A stretch of DNA of 64,000 nt from CAZSAK01 sp964605155 (GCA_964605155.1 CAZSAK010000015.1:1-64000), one strand, 5' to 3'. Counted from the stretch's first letter, positions 26,535 to 36,253 are shown. A program made the numbers and translations. The notes: a model not told the origin generated them from the sequence alone.

Positions 26535-27677
26535 ATGACCATGGATATTCGTATCATTAATACCATTGATGATGTGTCTGCGGCACACTGGAACGAGCTT
26601 CATGACAACCGCAATCCTTTCGTCACATATGAATTCCTGTCATCCCTCGAACGGGAACAGTGTGTCGGTGACGACACAGGGTGGGAGCCGCGCATCATCA
26701 TTGCCGAGCAAGAGGATCAACCGGTGGGTGCCATCCCGATGTATCTCAAGTACCATTCCATGGGGGAATTCGTCTTCGACTGGGCCTGGGCCGGCGCCTA
26801 TAGTCGCAGTGGACTGGACTACTACCCAAAACTGGTGATTGCAATCCCCTATACGCCGGTTACCGGTCCACGGCTGTTACTGGCCGATTCTCCGGAACGT
26901 AATCACATCGCAGAAGCCATGATCGATTTCGCACTTCAATATGCCCGTGACCAGGAAGTTTCCTCCATGCACTGGCTTTTTCCCAATGAATCGGATTCAC
27001 AACGTTTGCAGCGCCATGGTCTCCTGCTGCGCACGGATTGCCAGTTTCACTGGAAAAACGCCGGCTATTCAAGTTTCGACGATTTCATCTCACGGCTGTC
27101 ATCTCATAAACGAAAAAAGCTCAAACGGGAACGCCGATATGTCGAAGAACAAGGCATCCGTTGTGAGGTAATCGAAGGGGACGGGATTATTCCCTCCCAT
27201 CTCGATACCTTCTACGAATTTTATCAATCGACTTTTTATAAAAAAGGACATATCGCCCCCTTGACACGCGGCTTCTTTAAAGCCCTGGGCAAAAGACTTC
27301 CCCGGTCCGTCGTCCTGATATTTGCATATCACGATTCTCAATGTGTCGCCGGCGCCTTCTTCATGCGGGGGCCAGATACACTCTACGGCCGTTACTGGGG
27401 CTGCAAGGAGGAATTTCACAGCCTGCACTTCGAATTGTGTTATTACCGCGCGATTGATTATTGTATTGCACACGGGATTAAACATCTTGAGGCTGGCGCC
27501 CAGGGTGAACACAAATTGATGCGCGGTTTTTATCCGACCCAGACCCGTTCACTGCACTGGATAGCCCACCCGGCTTTTCGCAGGGCCATTGAGGATTATC
27601 TTGTGCATGAAACTCATGAAATCGAATTCTATATGAATCAGACAGAAAAACATTTGCCTTACAAAACCGGCTCCTGA
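26535..27677 (+). CDS. FemAB-like/GNAT-superfamily acyltransferase (DUF482 type)
   Basis: A 380-aa cytosolic protein matching the family annotated as peptidogalycan biosynthesis or GNAT N-acetyltransferase. It begins with NPFVTYEFLSSLE and contains FDWAWAGAYSRSGLDYYPKL, SSHKRKKLKRERRYVEEQG, FMRGPDTLYGRYWGC and HLEAGAQGEHKLMRGF. These FemAB-like proteins often sit beside aat, as here: the last base of its TGA is the first base of the aat ATG (TGATG). The substrate is unknown; aminoacyl transfer is an inference from fold and neighbour. Confidence 0.85.
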   Translation: MTMDIRIINTIDDVSAAHWNELHDNRNPFVTYEFLSSLEREQCVGDDTGWEPRIIIAEQEDQPVGAIPMYLKYHSMGEFVFDWAWAGAYSRSGLDYYPKLVIAIPYTPVTGPRLLLADSPERNHIAEAMIDFALQYARDQEVSSMHWLFPNESDSQRLQRHGLLLRTDCQFHWKNAGYSSFDDFISRLSSHKRKKLKRERRYVEEQGIRCEVIEGDGIIPSHLDTFYEFYQSTFYKKGHIAPLTRGFFKALGKRLPRSVVLIFAYHDSQCVAGAFFMRGPDTLYGRYWGCKEEFHSLHFELCYYRAIDYCIAHGIKHLEAGAQGEHKLMRGFYPTQTRSLHWIAHPAFRRAIEDYLVHETHEIEFYMNQTEKHLPYKTGS

Positions 27678-28414
27678 TGACCATCACGGCGCACGACATT
27701 CCTGTCTGGATCGACCCGCAGACGACCGAATGCCGGTTCCCCGATGTCTCTCTGGCGCTTGTGGAACCTAATGGCCTGTTGGCCATCGGCGGAAATCTTT
27801 CTGCACGATGTCTGCTTAACGCCTATCGACACGGGGTATTTCCCTGGTATAACGATGGCCAACCGATACTGTGGTGGAGTCCTGATCCACGCGCGGTGCT
27901 TTTTCCGTCCGAATTCAGGGTATCACGCAGCCTGCGCAAGACCCTTAATAAGGATCTCTATACTGTCACCCTGGATACAGCCTTTGCACAGGTCGTTGAG
28001 GCATGTTCCGAATCACGTCCATATGCCAGCGGCACATGGATCACGCAGGAAATGAAGCAGGCCTACCAGTTGCTGTTTGAACAGGGATATGCCCATTCCG
28101 CAGAGACCTGGAGTCACGGAAAACTGGTGGGAGGACTCTATGGCGTTGCGATAGGCGGCGCGTTTTTCGGGGAATCCATGTTTTACCGCAAACGTGATGC
28201 GTCCAAGGTCGCTTTTACCCGGCTGGTTCGCCAACTGGGCGCCTGGGGCTATCAATTGGTCGATTGTCAACTCTCGTCACAACATCTGGCAAGCCTGGGT
28301 GCACGCGATATAAACAGAGTGGAATTTTGCCGGATACTGGCGGAGGCCTGTAAACTACCGGGTCGGGAAGCGCCATGGAGATTCGACATGAGTACCGATC
28401 ATGGTACCGGGTAA
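27677..28414 (+). CDS. aat: Leucyl/phenylalanyl-tRNA-protein transferase
   Basis: Adds Leu or Phe from aminoacyl-tRNA to proteins with N-terminal Arg or Lys, creating primary N-degrons for ClpS/ClpAP. The 245 aa carry the signature GVFPWYNDGQPILWWSPDPR (about residues 54-73), ESRPYASGTWITQEMKQAY and GELVGGLYG-like GKLVGGLYGVAIGGAFFGE. Both recognition partners, clpS and clpA, are just downstream. An arginyl-tRNA-protein transferase (bpt/ate), commonly next to aat, is not present here. Confidence 0.97.
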   Translation: MTITAHDIPVWIDPQTTECRFPDVSLALVEPNGLLAIGGNLSARCLLNAYRHGVFPWYNDGQPILWWSPDPRAVLFPSEFRVSRSLRKTLNKDLYTVTLDTAFAQVVEACSESRPYASGTWITQEMKQAYQLLFEQGYAHSAETWSHGKLVGGLYGVAIGGAFFGESMFYRKRDASKVAFTRLVRQLGAWGYQLVDCQLSSQHLASLGARDINRVEFCRILAEACKLPGREAPWRFDMSTDHGTG

Positions 28415-28505
28415 GTAATCAATTCAAGAATCAGGTATACTATCTGGTTTTTGCAGATCGTATTCTATAGAATCTTGGTCCAATCAACATAAGACGAAAC
28501 AAACA

Positions 28506-28724
28506 ATGGCAAAAGAAGAACACATCGAAATGGAAGGGACGGTCATCGAAACCTTGCCCAATACCATGTTCCGTGTCGAGTTGGAAAACGGCCATGTTGT
28601 CACCGCCCATATCTCGGGAAAAATGCGTAAGCATTACATCCGTATCCTGACCGGGGACAAGGTAACCGTGCAACTGACCCCTTATGACCTGTCAAAAGGC
28701 AGGATTGTCTTTCGTGCCCGCTAG
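28506..28724 (+). CDS. infA: Translation initiation factor IF-1
   Basis: A 72-aa OB-fold factor that blocks the ribosomal A site during initiation. The sequence is the canonical bacterial form: MAKEEHIEMEGTVIETLPN, FRVELENGHVVTAHISGKMR and GDKVTVQLTPYDLSKGRI. A TATACT -10-like box at 28436-28441 lies 65 bp before the start, without a clear -35 element. The stop codon is only 10 bp from the convergent clpA stop, with no terminator between. Confidence 0.98.
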   Translation: MAKEEHIEMEGTVIETLPNTMFRVELENGHVVTAHISGKMRKHYIRILTGDKVTVQLTPYDLSKGRIVFRAR

Positions 28725-28734
28725 CTTGTGACGG

Positions 28735-31005
28735 CTATTCTTCTTCGACAGTTTCCTTGGAATTTGCCTTTATATCGAACACCAGTTTCTCGTCCTTGAC
28801 GTCGATCCGTATTGAACCGCCTTTTACCAGTTTTCCGAACAGCAATTCCTCGGCGAGAGGTTTCTTGATGTTTTCCTGAATAGTGCGGGCCATGGGTCTC
28901 GCCCCCATCTTTGGATCGAAGCCGTTGACTGCAAGCCATCGACGTGCAGGTTCCTCGACCTCAAGCGCGACATTCTTCTCCTGAAGTTGTGCCTCCAGTT
29001 CGATAATAAACTTGTCAACGACGTGCGAGATGGTCGCCGGTTCAAGCGCCTTGAATTGTATGATCGCATCGAGACGGTTACGGAACTCGGGAGTGAACAT
29101 GCGCTTGATAACCTCCATCCCATCGGTTGAATGATCCTGATGGGTAAATCCTATCGACGGACGGCTCATCTGCTCGGCACCCGCGTTGGTGGTCATGACG
29201 ATGATCACATTGCGAAAATCCGCCTTGCGGCCATTGTTGTCCGTCAGGGTGCCGTGATCCATGATCTGCAATAACAGGTTATACACATCCGGATGGGCCT
29301 TCTCGATCTCGTCGAGCAATAACACGGCGTGTGGATGTTTGGTAATCTCCTCGGTCATCAGTCCACCCTGATCAAATCCGACATAGCCCGGGGGTGCACC
29401 GATCAGGCGCGAGACGGTGTGGCGCTCCATGTACTCGGACATATCGAAGCGTATCAATTCTATCCCGAGAATATGTGCGAGCTGGCGCGTCACTTCTGTC
29501 TTACCGACACCGGTTGGGCCGGCAAACAGGAACGAACCGATGGGCTTACTGCTGTCACCGATACCCGAGCGTGCCATCTTGATGGCGGATGCCAGCACAT
29601 CGATGGCCTCGTCCTGGCCGTAGACCACCATCTTGAGATCACGTTCCAGGGTGCGCAGTTTATCCTTGTCGGAACTGGAGACGCTTTTTGCCGGGATGCG
29701 GGCGATCTTGGCGATGATATCCTCCACCTGTTTGACGCCAATTGTCTTTTTTCGTTTTGAGGTGGGCTGCAAGCGCTGATTCGCGCCAGCCTCGTCGATG
29801 ACATCGATTGCCTTGTCCGGGAGGTGACGGTCATTGATATAACGTGCGGACAATTCCACCGCGACGCGCAGGGATTCGCGCGTATATTTCACCTTGTGAT
29901 GATCTTCGTAACGACCCTTCAAGCCCTGCAGGATCTGCACCGCCTCCTCGATCGACGGTTCTGTGATATCGATCTTCTGGAATCGGCGCGCCAATGCGCG
30001 ATCCTTTTCAAAGATCCCGCGGTATTCGTTATATGTGGTCGATCCGATGCATCTCAGATCACCCGTTGAAAGCACCGGCTTGATTAGGTTGGATGCATCC
30101 ATGACACCGCCGGATGCCGAACCGGCACCGATGATGGTATGGATCTCGTCTATAAACAGGATGGCGCTTGGCTCTTTCTTGAGTTGTGCAAGGATACCCT
30201 TGAGGCGTTTTTCGAAATCGCCACGGTATTTCGTTCCGGCCAGCAAAGCACCCATGTCGAGGGCATAGATATTGGTCTTTTTCAGCACCTCGGGTACCTC
30301 TCCGTCGACGATCTTCTTGGCCAGACCTTCCGCAATGGCGGTTTTACCCACACCCGCTTCGCCGACCAGCAGGGGGTTGTTCTTCCGTCGGCGGCATAGT
30401 ACCTGGATGACACGCTCCAGCTCGATGCCGCGGCCGATAAGCGGATCGATCTTGCCGAGCAAGGCAAGCTGATTCAGATTCGTCGCAAAATTTTCAAGCG
30501 GCGTTTTGGTGGTGGTATCCGCCTCAACCTCTTCATCCGAGGAGATCGAAATCCCGTCCAGCTCGTCCTCTCCCGACATCTTGGTCAGGCCATGGGAGAT
30601 ATAATTGACGACGTCGAGACGGGTAATGTTTTGTTCATTCAGAAAGTAGACGGCCTGGGAATCCTGTTCACCGAAGATGGCAACCAGGACATTGGCGGCG
30701 CCTACCTCGCGCTTGCCGGTGGATTGCACATGAAACACTGCCCTCTGCAGAACCCTCTGGAATCCCAGTGTCGGTTGGGTCTCGCTTTCCTCATCATGCA
30801 ACAGGGGGGTGGTCTCATCGAGAAAACCGCTAATATCCCGCTTCAGGTTATCGATATCTGCGCCACAGGCACGCAGCACCGATGAGGCGGATGAATTATC
30901 GAGCAAGGCCAGTAACAAATGCTCTACGGTCATAAATTCATGATTTTTATCGCGTGCCTCTCGAAAGGCGGCATTTAAAGTAAATTCAAGATCCTTGCTT
31001 AACAT
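28735..31005 (-). CDS. clpA: ATP-dependent Clp protease ATPase subunit ClpA
   Basis: A hexameric unfoldase that feeds ClpP and, with ClpS, degrades N-degron substrates. The 756 aa show the N-domain (1-145), AAA module 1 with GEAGVGKTAIAEG (about residue 218) and FIDEIHTIIGAG, and AAA module 2 with GPTGVGKTEVTRQ (about 498) and LLDEIEKAHPDV. The ClpP-docking loop is IGFTHQDHSTD (about 618), with IGF instead of the E. coli IGL. It lies 22 nt downstream of clpS on the same strand. Confidence 0.98.
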   Translation of the reverse strand: MLSKDLEFTLNAAFREARDKNHEFMTVEHLLLALLDNSSASSVLRACGADIDNLKRDISGFLDETTPLLHDEESETQPTLGFQRVLQRAVFHVQSTGKREVGAANVLVAIFGEQDSQAVYFLNEQNITRLDVVNYISHGLTKMSGEDELDGISISSDEEVEADTTTKTPLENFATNLNQLALLGKIDPLIGRGIELERVIQVLCRRRKNNPLLVGEAGVGKTAIAEGLAKKIVDGEVPEVLKKTNIYALDMGALLAGTKYRGDFEKRLKGILAQLKKEPSAILFIDEIHTIIGAGSASGGVMDASNLIKPVLSTGDLRCIGSTTYNEYRGIFEKDRALARRFQKIDITEPSIEEAVQILQGLKGRYEDHHKVKYTRESLRVAVELSARYINDRHLPDKAIDVIDEAGANQRLQPTSKRKKTIGVKQVEDIIAKIARIPAKSVSSSDKDKLRTLERDLKMVVYGQDEAIDVLASAIKMARSGIGDSSKPIGSFLFAGPTGVGKTEVTRQLAHILGIELIRFDMSEYMERHTVSRLIGAPPGYVGFDQGGLMTEEITKHPHAVLLLDEIEKAHPDVYNLLLQIMDHGTLTDNNGRKADFRNVIIVMTTNAGAEQMSRPSIGFTHQDHSTDGMEVIKRMFTPEFRNRLDAIIQFKALEPATISHVVDKFIIELEAQLQEKNVALEVEEPARRWLAVNGFDPKMGARPMARTIQENIKKPLAEELLFGKLVKGGSIRIDVKDEKLVFDIKANSKETVEEE

Positions 31006-31027
31006 AGAATCACCTTTTTGTTTATGA

Positions 31028-31351
31028 CTAAGCCTCTTCCATGGTGCACTTCAAGGGATGCTGGTTTTCGCGGGAAAATTGATTGACCAGAGCAACCTTT
31101 GTCTCAGCGATATCCCGGGAATACACACCGCAAACCCCGACTCCGCGCGTATGGACATGTAGCATGATCTGGGTTGCCGTTTCACGGTCCATACCGAAGA
31201 TCTTTTGCAGGACATCAACTACAAAGTCCATCGGTGTATAGTCATCATTGATCAATAACACCTTGTATAAGGGTGGTCGCTTAAGCTTGGGTTTGGCCTC
31301 CTGAAGCGCCAAACCATCGTCATGGAAATGCTGCTGCTTGGTACCCTTCAT
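31028..31351 (-). CDS. clpS: Clp protease adaptor ClpS
   Basis: Delivers N-degron proteins to ClpA. The 107 aa contain the substrate-pocket residues in LLINDDYTPMDFVVDVL (about 31-47) and LHVHTRGVGVCGVYSRDIAE, which matches proteobacterial ClpS almost position by position. Operon with clpA; the csp gene is divergent, 360 bp away. Confidence 0.97.
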   Translation of the reverse strand: MKGTKQQHFHDDGLALQEAKPKLKRPPLYKVLLINDDYTPMDFVVDVLQKIFGMDRETATQIMLHVHTRGVGVCGVYSRDIAETKVALVNQFSRENQHPLKCTMEEA

Positions 31352-31586
31352 GACATATATTATAGCCGATCCAGAAAAAAAATTCCTCGCCAGATCTACA
31401 GATAACTACAAGAATAATAGACCTATTTTGTCCAGTTTCGTGAAAAGAACCGGTCGATATGAACCTCCATTCTACACCATGCCCGGATGATCGTATTTGC
31501 CTTCAAGGACAAGCAAGATATTGGCCAATCAAGGCTGGGGATAGAGATGCCGTACCCCGGAAGCTCGTAAGGATCTAAAATAGAAC

Positions 31587-31616
31587 TTGACTAAGGCACT
31601 CAATTTGATCATAAAT
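31587..31616 (+). promoter_or_regulatory. Candidate promoter in the long leader of the cold-shock gene
   Basis: TTGACT (31587-31592) and ATAAAT (31611-31616) are separated by 18 bp and would place a transcript start about 90 bp before the csp ATG. A leader of this length agrees with the structured leaders of cold-shock genes. The rest of the 360-bp clpS-csp gap shows nothing recognisable. Confidence 0.45.
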
Positions 31617-31711
31617 AGTGTTGCTAAAATAATAATAAAGATCATCACAACATACTTCAGATAATAACGAATGCGGTAGTTCTGCTGCAATAACATGAGG
31701 TAAGGGGAGTT

Positions 31712-31927
31712 ATGGCGACAGGAGCAGTAAAGTGGTTTAGTAATGCCAAGGGTTTCGGGTTTATTTCACCAGATGAAGGCGGTGAAGACGTATTTGCCCA
31801 TTTTTCAGAAATCAGCATGGAAGGTTATAAGAGTCTGAAAGGTGGTCAGAAAGTCGAATTCGAAATTACCGAAGGGCCTAAAGGTCTGTTCGCGGCAAAT
31901 ATTCGACCTTCACAAGAACAACAATAA
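31712..31927 (+). CDS. Cold-shock domain protein (CspA/CspD family)
   Basis: A 71-aa single OB-fold protein binding single-stranded nucleic acid. It contains RNP1 KGFGFI (residues about 14-19) and RNP2 VFAHF (about 30-34). GGGGAG lies five bases before the ATG. In Pseudomonas the gene between clpS and icd is called cspD, and this one occupies that place, but its short tail does not prove CspD-type inhibition of replication. Confidence 0.95.
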   Translation: MATGAVKWFSNAKGFGFISPDEGGEDVFAHFSEISMEGYKSLKGGQKVEFEITEGPKGLFAANIRPSQEQQ

Positions 31928-31982
31928 CAGCACAGTTCGCATAGCCAGTTGGCTAAAAAAATCGATGCGCTATCGCGTAGGG

Positions 31983-33239
31983 CTACATATTGGCTACGAT
32001 GGCATCTCCAAACCCTGAACAGCTCACCAGGGTTGCGCCCGTCATGAGACGTTCGAGATCATAGGTCACTGTCTTGTTCAATATCGCTCTGCTGAGTCCT
32101 TTTATAACCAAATCAGCCGCTTCGGCCCATCCCAGATGGCGCAGCATCATCTCCGCCGACAGGATCAATGAACCGGGGTTGACCTGATCCTTGCCGGCAT
32201 ATTTTGGCGCGGTACCATGGGTGGCTTCGAACATGGCTACGGTATCCGAGAGATTGGCGCCCGGCGCGATCCCGATTCCGCCCACCTGTGCGGCGAGGGC
32301 GTCGGAAATATAATCACCGTTCAGATTGAGAGTGGCGATAACGCTGTAATCCCCCGGTCGCAACAGAATCTGTTGCAAAAAGGCATCGGCGATCACGTCC
32401 TTGATAATGATCTCCTTTTTTGTCCGCGGATTTTTCATCCGGCACCACGGTCCCGTATCAATCTCCCGCGCGCCAAACTCCTCCTTGGCCAGTTCATATC
32501 CCCAGTTCTTGAAGCTTCCTTCCGTAAATTTCATGATATTGCCCTTGTGGACCAGGGTAATGGAACTGTGGTCGTTGTCGATCGCATAACGGATTGCCTT
32601 GCGCACCAATCGGCGAGTACCGTCGCGAGACACTGGCTTGATGCCGATACCGGAGCTTTCAGGAAAGCGGATCTTTTTCACTCCCATCTGCTGTTGTAGA
32701 AAATCGATCAGCTTTTTCGCCTCCGGTGAACCGGCCTCCCATTCGATGCCTGCATAGATATCCTCGGAATTTTCACGGAAGATAATCATATGGGTCTTTT
32801 CAGGTTCCTTGAGCGGGCTCGGCGTACCTTTAAAATAACGAATTGGACGCAGGCAGACGTAAAGATCGAGATTCTGTCGCAGGGCAACATTCAGGGATCG
32901 TATTCCGCCGCCGACCGGGGTGGTCAGCGGACCCTTGATGGAAACACTGTATTCCCGCAGGGCATCGAGTGTTTCATCGGGCAACCAGATATCCTTACCG
33001 TATACACGGGTGGCCTTTTCACCGGCGTAGACCTCCATCCAGGCGATGGAGCGTTTGCCGCCGTATGACTTGGCAACGGCGGCATTGACCACATTCTGCA
33101 TGACCGGGGTAATATCCACGCCTATACCGTCACCTTCGATACAGGGAATGACCGGGTGTTGCGGAACATTCAGGGAAAAATCATCATTGATGGTGATCTT
33201 TTCCCCGTCACCGGGGATGTTAATATGATGGAATGCCAT
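31983..33239 (-). CDS. icd: Isocitrate dehydrogenase (NADP-dependent)
   Basis: A TCA-cycle enzyme converting isocitrate to 2-oxoglutarate. From the ATG at 33239 (AGGGAG seven bases upstream) the protein is 418 aa and opens MAFHHINIPGDGEKI. The isocitrate loop is IRSLNVALRQNLDLYVCLRP, the metal/NADP site shows DVIADAFLQQ and LNGDYISDALAAQ, and the C-terminal part has FEATHGTAPKYAGKD. The phosphorylatable Ser lies in the GGIRSLN loop as in E. coli. The open frame reaching 33380 overlaps the divergent rluE gene and is not used. Confidence 0.97.
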   Translation of the reverse strand: MAFHHINIPGDGEKITINDDFSLNVPQHPVIPCIEGDGIGVDITPVMQNVVNAAVAKSYGGKRSIAWMEVYAGEKATRVYGKDIWLPDETLDALREYSVSIKGPLTTPVGGGIRSLNVALRQNLDLYVCLRPIRYFKGTPSPLKEPEKTHMIIFRENSEDIYAGIEWEAGSPEAKKLIDFLQQQMGVKKIRFPESSGIGIKPVSRDGTRRLVRKAIRYAIDNDHSSITLVHKGNIMKFTEGSFKNWGYELAKEEFGAREIDTGPWCRMKNPRTKKEIIIKDVIADAFLQQILLRPGDYSVIATLNLNGDYISDALAAQVGGIGIAPGANLSDTVAMFEATHGTAPKYAGKDQVNPGSLILSAEMMLRHLGWAEAADLVIKGLSRAILNKTVTYDLERLMTGATLVSCSGFGDAIVANM

Positions 33240-33324
33240 GGATACTCCCTTGTTTTTCCGCGCAAACAAACGGTTTATTCTATCAGTTATACAGGTTATG
33301 TACATATGCAGCGCCAGAGCCGTG

Positions 33325-33909
33325 ATGAATATTGACTCATCAAGCAAACATAAACCATCGACCGTGATACTGTTCAACAAACCATACGGTGTATTGACTC
33401 AGTTCACAGATGTCAACGGAAGAAGCACGCTTAAGGATTATATCGATATTCATGAGATCTATCCTGCCGGAAGACTTGATAAGGACAGTGAGGGTCTTGT
33501 CATCCTGACCAGCGACGGTCGCCTGCAACACGACATCTCGAATCCACGCAACAAGATGGAAAAGACGTACTGGATCCAGGTCGAGGGCATACCGGACGAG
33601 ACAGCATTGAAACAGCTACAAAATGGTGTCAGGCTACGTGATGGTATCACCCGCCCTGCCAGGATACACAGGATTGCTGAACCACCGGTATGGTCACGTC
33701 AGCCTCCTGTCAGACACCGTGCTCATATCCCGACCTCATGGCTCGAGATAAAGATAACGGAAGGGAAAAATCGTCAGATCAGGCGCATGACTGCGGCCGT
33801 CGGATTTCCTACCCTACGGTTGATACGTGTCGCTGTCGGCCCCTGGACTCTGGGTGAACTCACTCCAGGTATGTGGAAATCACTGTCGTTAAAACGGGAG
33901 CTTGTATGA
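33325..33909 (+). CDS. rluE: 23S rRNA pseudouridine synthase RluE (RsuA family)
   Basis: Makes pseudouridine in 23S rRNA (U2457 in E. coli). The 194 aa begin with FNKPYGVLTQFTD and carry the catalytic Asp in PAGRLDKDSEGLVILTSDG (about residues 48-66), then GKNRQIRRMTAAVGFPTLRL. There is no N-terminal S4 domain, as expected for RluE. The start at 33325 (MNIDSSSKHKP) is preferred; an ATG at 33298 is also open. The gene overlaps nudJ by four bases. Confidence 0.92.
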   Translation: MNIDSSSKHKPSTVILFNKPYGVLTQFTDVNGRSTLKDYIDIHEIYPAGRLDKDSEGLVILTSDGRLQHDISNPRNKMEKTYWIQVEGIPDETALKQLQNGVRLRDGITRPARIHRIAEPPVWSRQPPVRHRAHIPTSWLEIKITEGKNRQIRRMTAAVGFPTLRLIRVAVGPWTLGELTPGMWKSLSLKRELV

Positions 33910-34361
33910 AATGGCAACCACATATTACGGTCGCTGCAGTCGTTGAATGCGATGACCGTTTTCTGATGGTGGAAGAAGAAAGCTGTGGCAAGATTGTGAT
34001 CAATCAACCGGCCGGACATCTGGAAAGGGATGAAAGTCTTGTAGATGCGGTCATCCGCGAAACCCTGGAAGAAACTGCGTGGCACATTAATCCCACAAGT
34101 ATCATTGGTGTCTATCAATGGACAAATGAAAGTGATCGCCACACCTTCATACGGGTTGGCTTCGCCGGTGAATGTATCGGGCACGAAGCTGAACGCGAGC
34201 TCGATACGGGAATACTCAAGGCCTTGTGGCTAACGCGGCATGACCTGGAAAAACAGGAACATCGTCTGCGCAGCCCGATGGTAATGCAGTGCATCGACGA
34301 TTATCTGTCCGGGCAGCGCTATCCATTGCACCTTGTAAACGATTTGTCTGACAGCAGTTAG
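33906..34361 (+). CDS. nudJ: Nudix hydrolase NudJ-like
   Basis: A phosphatase of nucleoside di/triphosphates and HMP-pyrophosphate. The 151 aa begin MKWQPHITVAAVVE. The Nudix box runs from GHLERDE to RETLEETAWH (about residues 38-61), with Ala where most Nudix boxes have the last Gly. Its ATG overlaps the rluE stop (ATGA). This position upstream of mnmA-hflD-purB is the same as in E. coli and Pseudomonas. Confidence 0.94.
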   Translation: MKWQPHITVAAVVECDDRFLMVEEESCGKIVINQPAGHLERDESLVDAVIRETLEETAWHINPTSIIGVYQWTNESDRHTFIRVGFAGECIGHEAERELDTGILKALWLTRHDLEKQEHRLRSPMVMQCIDDYLSGQRYPLHLVNDLSDSS

Positions 34362-34442
34362 CGGGTAACAGGCCCGACATCCTTGTATCGCAATGATCTG
34401 CTACAATAATAATCTTGAACGACTCTTGGCTGTTATTAATGA

Positions 34443-35633
34443 ATGATGTCCCTGCCACGTAACGCCCATATCATGATCGGCATGTCCGGCGGGGTTGATT
34501 CTTCGGTCGGCGCCCTGTTATTGCAACAAAAGGGTTATACGGTCACCGGCCTGTTTATGAAAAACTGGGAAGAGACTGACCCGAATGCCCGCTGTACCGC
34601 CTTGCAGGACAGTCGTGATGCCATGGATGTCTGTGACAGGATCGGAATTCCATTCGAAGCTGTCAATTTTTCCAATGAGTACTGGGAACATGTATTCCGG
34701 TATTTCCTTGATGAATACCGCAGTGGCCGGACACCGAATCCGGATGTATTGTGCAATAAGGAGATCAAGTTCAGGGCGTTCCTGGATTATTCGCTCGAAC
34801 ATGGCGCCGATGTAATTGCGACAGGTCACTACGCACGCATCGAGAAGAAAGACGGCTATTATTACCTGTTAAAAGCAAGGGATCCGAACAAGGACCAGAG
34901 TTATTTTCTCTATGCACTCGATCAATATCAGCTCTCCAGAGCCGTCTTCCCCCTGGGAGAATTGTACAAATCCCGGGTGCGGGAAATTGCCCAACAGGCC
35001 GGGTTTCAAAACCATGCGAAAAAAGACAGCACCGGCATCTGTTTTATCGGTGAAAGGAGGTTCAATGAATTCCTGAATCAATTTCTACCGGCCCGTACCG
35101 GCGAGATCCGAACCGTTGATGACGTGGTAATCGGCTCCCATAACGGCCTGATATTTTACACCATCGGTCAGCGGAAGGGCATCGGGATCGGTGGTTGCCA
35201 GGATCATGATGGAGCACCCTGGTACGTAGTTGATAAACGCATTGCGGACAATGTGCTGGTTGTCGCCCAGGGCCAACATCATCCCATGCTTTACAACCGC
35301 AGTGTCACAGCAAGCAAGCTCAACTGGATAACGAGTAACCCGGCGAAATCGCCCTTTCGCTGCAAGGCAAAATCGCGCTATCGGCAACAGGATCAGTCAT
35401 GTACAGTGACGGTGATTGATGCCAACAGCTGCCGGGTTCTCTTCGATGTCCCGCAACGGGCATTGACACCCGGTCAATCCATCGTTTTTTATGATGAGGA
35501 TATATGTCTCGGCGGCGGCATAATTGATCGGGTAGGTGATATCACCGCACATCAGCAGGGAAAGACACCATCTGGTCAGTTACTTGTAACAGCAGGTGAG
35601 ATAGACCATACACTTGGCTCTAGCATCGTATGA
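34443..35633 (+). CDS. mnmA: tRNA-specific 2-thiouridylase MnmA
   Basis: Installs the 2-thio group on U34 of tRNA-Lys, Glu and Gln using sulfur relayed by TusE. The 396 aa have the PP-loop GMSGGVDSSVGALLL (about residues 13-27), the first catalytic Cys in NPDVLCNKEIKF (about 104) and the second in STGICFIGERRFNEFL (about 201). A C-terminal beta domain ends near GGGIID. It is about 25 aa longer than E. coli MnmA, mainly at the ends. Overlaps hflD by four bases. Confidence 0.97.
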   Translation: MMSLPRNAHIMIGMSGGVDSSVGALLLQQKGYTVTGLFMKNWEETDPNARCTALQDSRDAMDVCDRIGIPFEAVNFSNEYWEHVFRYFLDEYRSGRTPNPDVLCNKEIKFRAFLDYSLEHGADVIATGHYARIEKKDGYYYLLKARDPNKDQSYFLYALDQYQLSRAVFPLGELYKSRVREIAQQAGFQNHAKKDSTGICFIGERRFNEFLNQFLPARTGEIRTVDDVVIGSHNGLIFYTIGQRKGIGIGGCQDHDGAPWYVVDKRIADNVLVVAQGQHHPMLYNRSVTASKLNWITSNPAKSPFRCKAKSRYRQQDQSCTVTVIDANSCRVLFDVPQRALTPGQSIVFYDEDICLGGGIIDRVGDITAHQQGKTPSGQLLVTAGEIDHTLGSSIV

Positions 35634-36253
35634 CCCACACATTCAGCGAAACAATACTTGCGCTAGCCGGCATCATTCAGGCGACAAAGCTGGTTCAGGA
35701 AATCGCCAGTCACGGCACAGTCGATCAAGCAAATTTCGAAGTCTGTATACATAGTCTGTTCGAGACCAATCCCCGTGATACGGCCTCGGTATATGGCGGG
35801 GTGGAAGGGGTCCGTCCCGGCCTGATCGTGCTGACGGAACAACTCGGTGAGCAACAACATAAGAGGGATATGGAAATCACAAAGTACGTGATCTCGGTCA
35901 TGCACCTTGAAAAAAAACTGTCAAAACGGCCAGACATGCTGAAAACCATAGGTCAGGGTATTGATAAGGCACGTGAACAGGCCGGTCATTTTTCCATGAC
36001 ACATGAAAATGTAATCGCTAACCTGGCAGACCTGTATGTCAATACGATCAGCACACTGCAGCCGCGTATTATTGTAAATGGCGAACACGGTTATCTGACC
36101 GATCCCGACAATGCCAACAAGATACGTGCACTGCTGTTGGCAGCAATACGCTCGGCAGTATTATGGCGTCAATGCGGTGGCAACAGACTGCAACTTCTCT
36201 TGAATCGTAAGAAGATAATCCAGATGGCCGGGAGCTTATTACGCACACAATAA
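35630..36253 (+). CDS. hflD: High frequency lysogenization protein HflD homologue
   Basis: A 207-aa mostly helical, membrane-associated protein. The family stretches LALAGIIQATKLVQEIASHG, SLFETNPRDTASVYGG and RIIVNGEHGYLTDPDNANKI are present. In E. coli it binds lambda CII; its cellular role is poorly known. The stable mnmA-hflD-purB order supports the call. Confidence 0.95.
   Translation: MTHTFSETILALAGIIQATKLVQEIASHGTVDQANFEVCIHSLFETNPRDTASVYGGVEGVRPGLIVLTEQLGEQQHKRDMEITKYVISVMHLEKKLSKRPDMLKTIGQGIDKAREQAGHFSMTHENVIANLADLYVNTISTLQPRIIVNGEHGYLTDPDNANKIRALLLAAIRSAVLWRQCGGNRLQLLLNRKKIIQMAGSLLRTQ

Noticed and set aside
31928..31982. Short hairpin followed by a T-run downstream of icd on the minus strand
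   Set aside because: The pairing is only about four base pairs (CGAT/ATCG), too weak to call a terminator.
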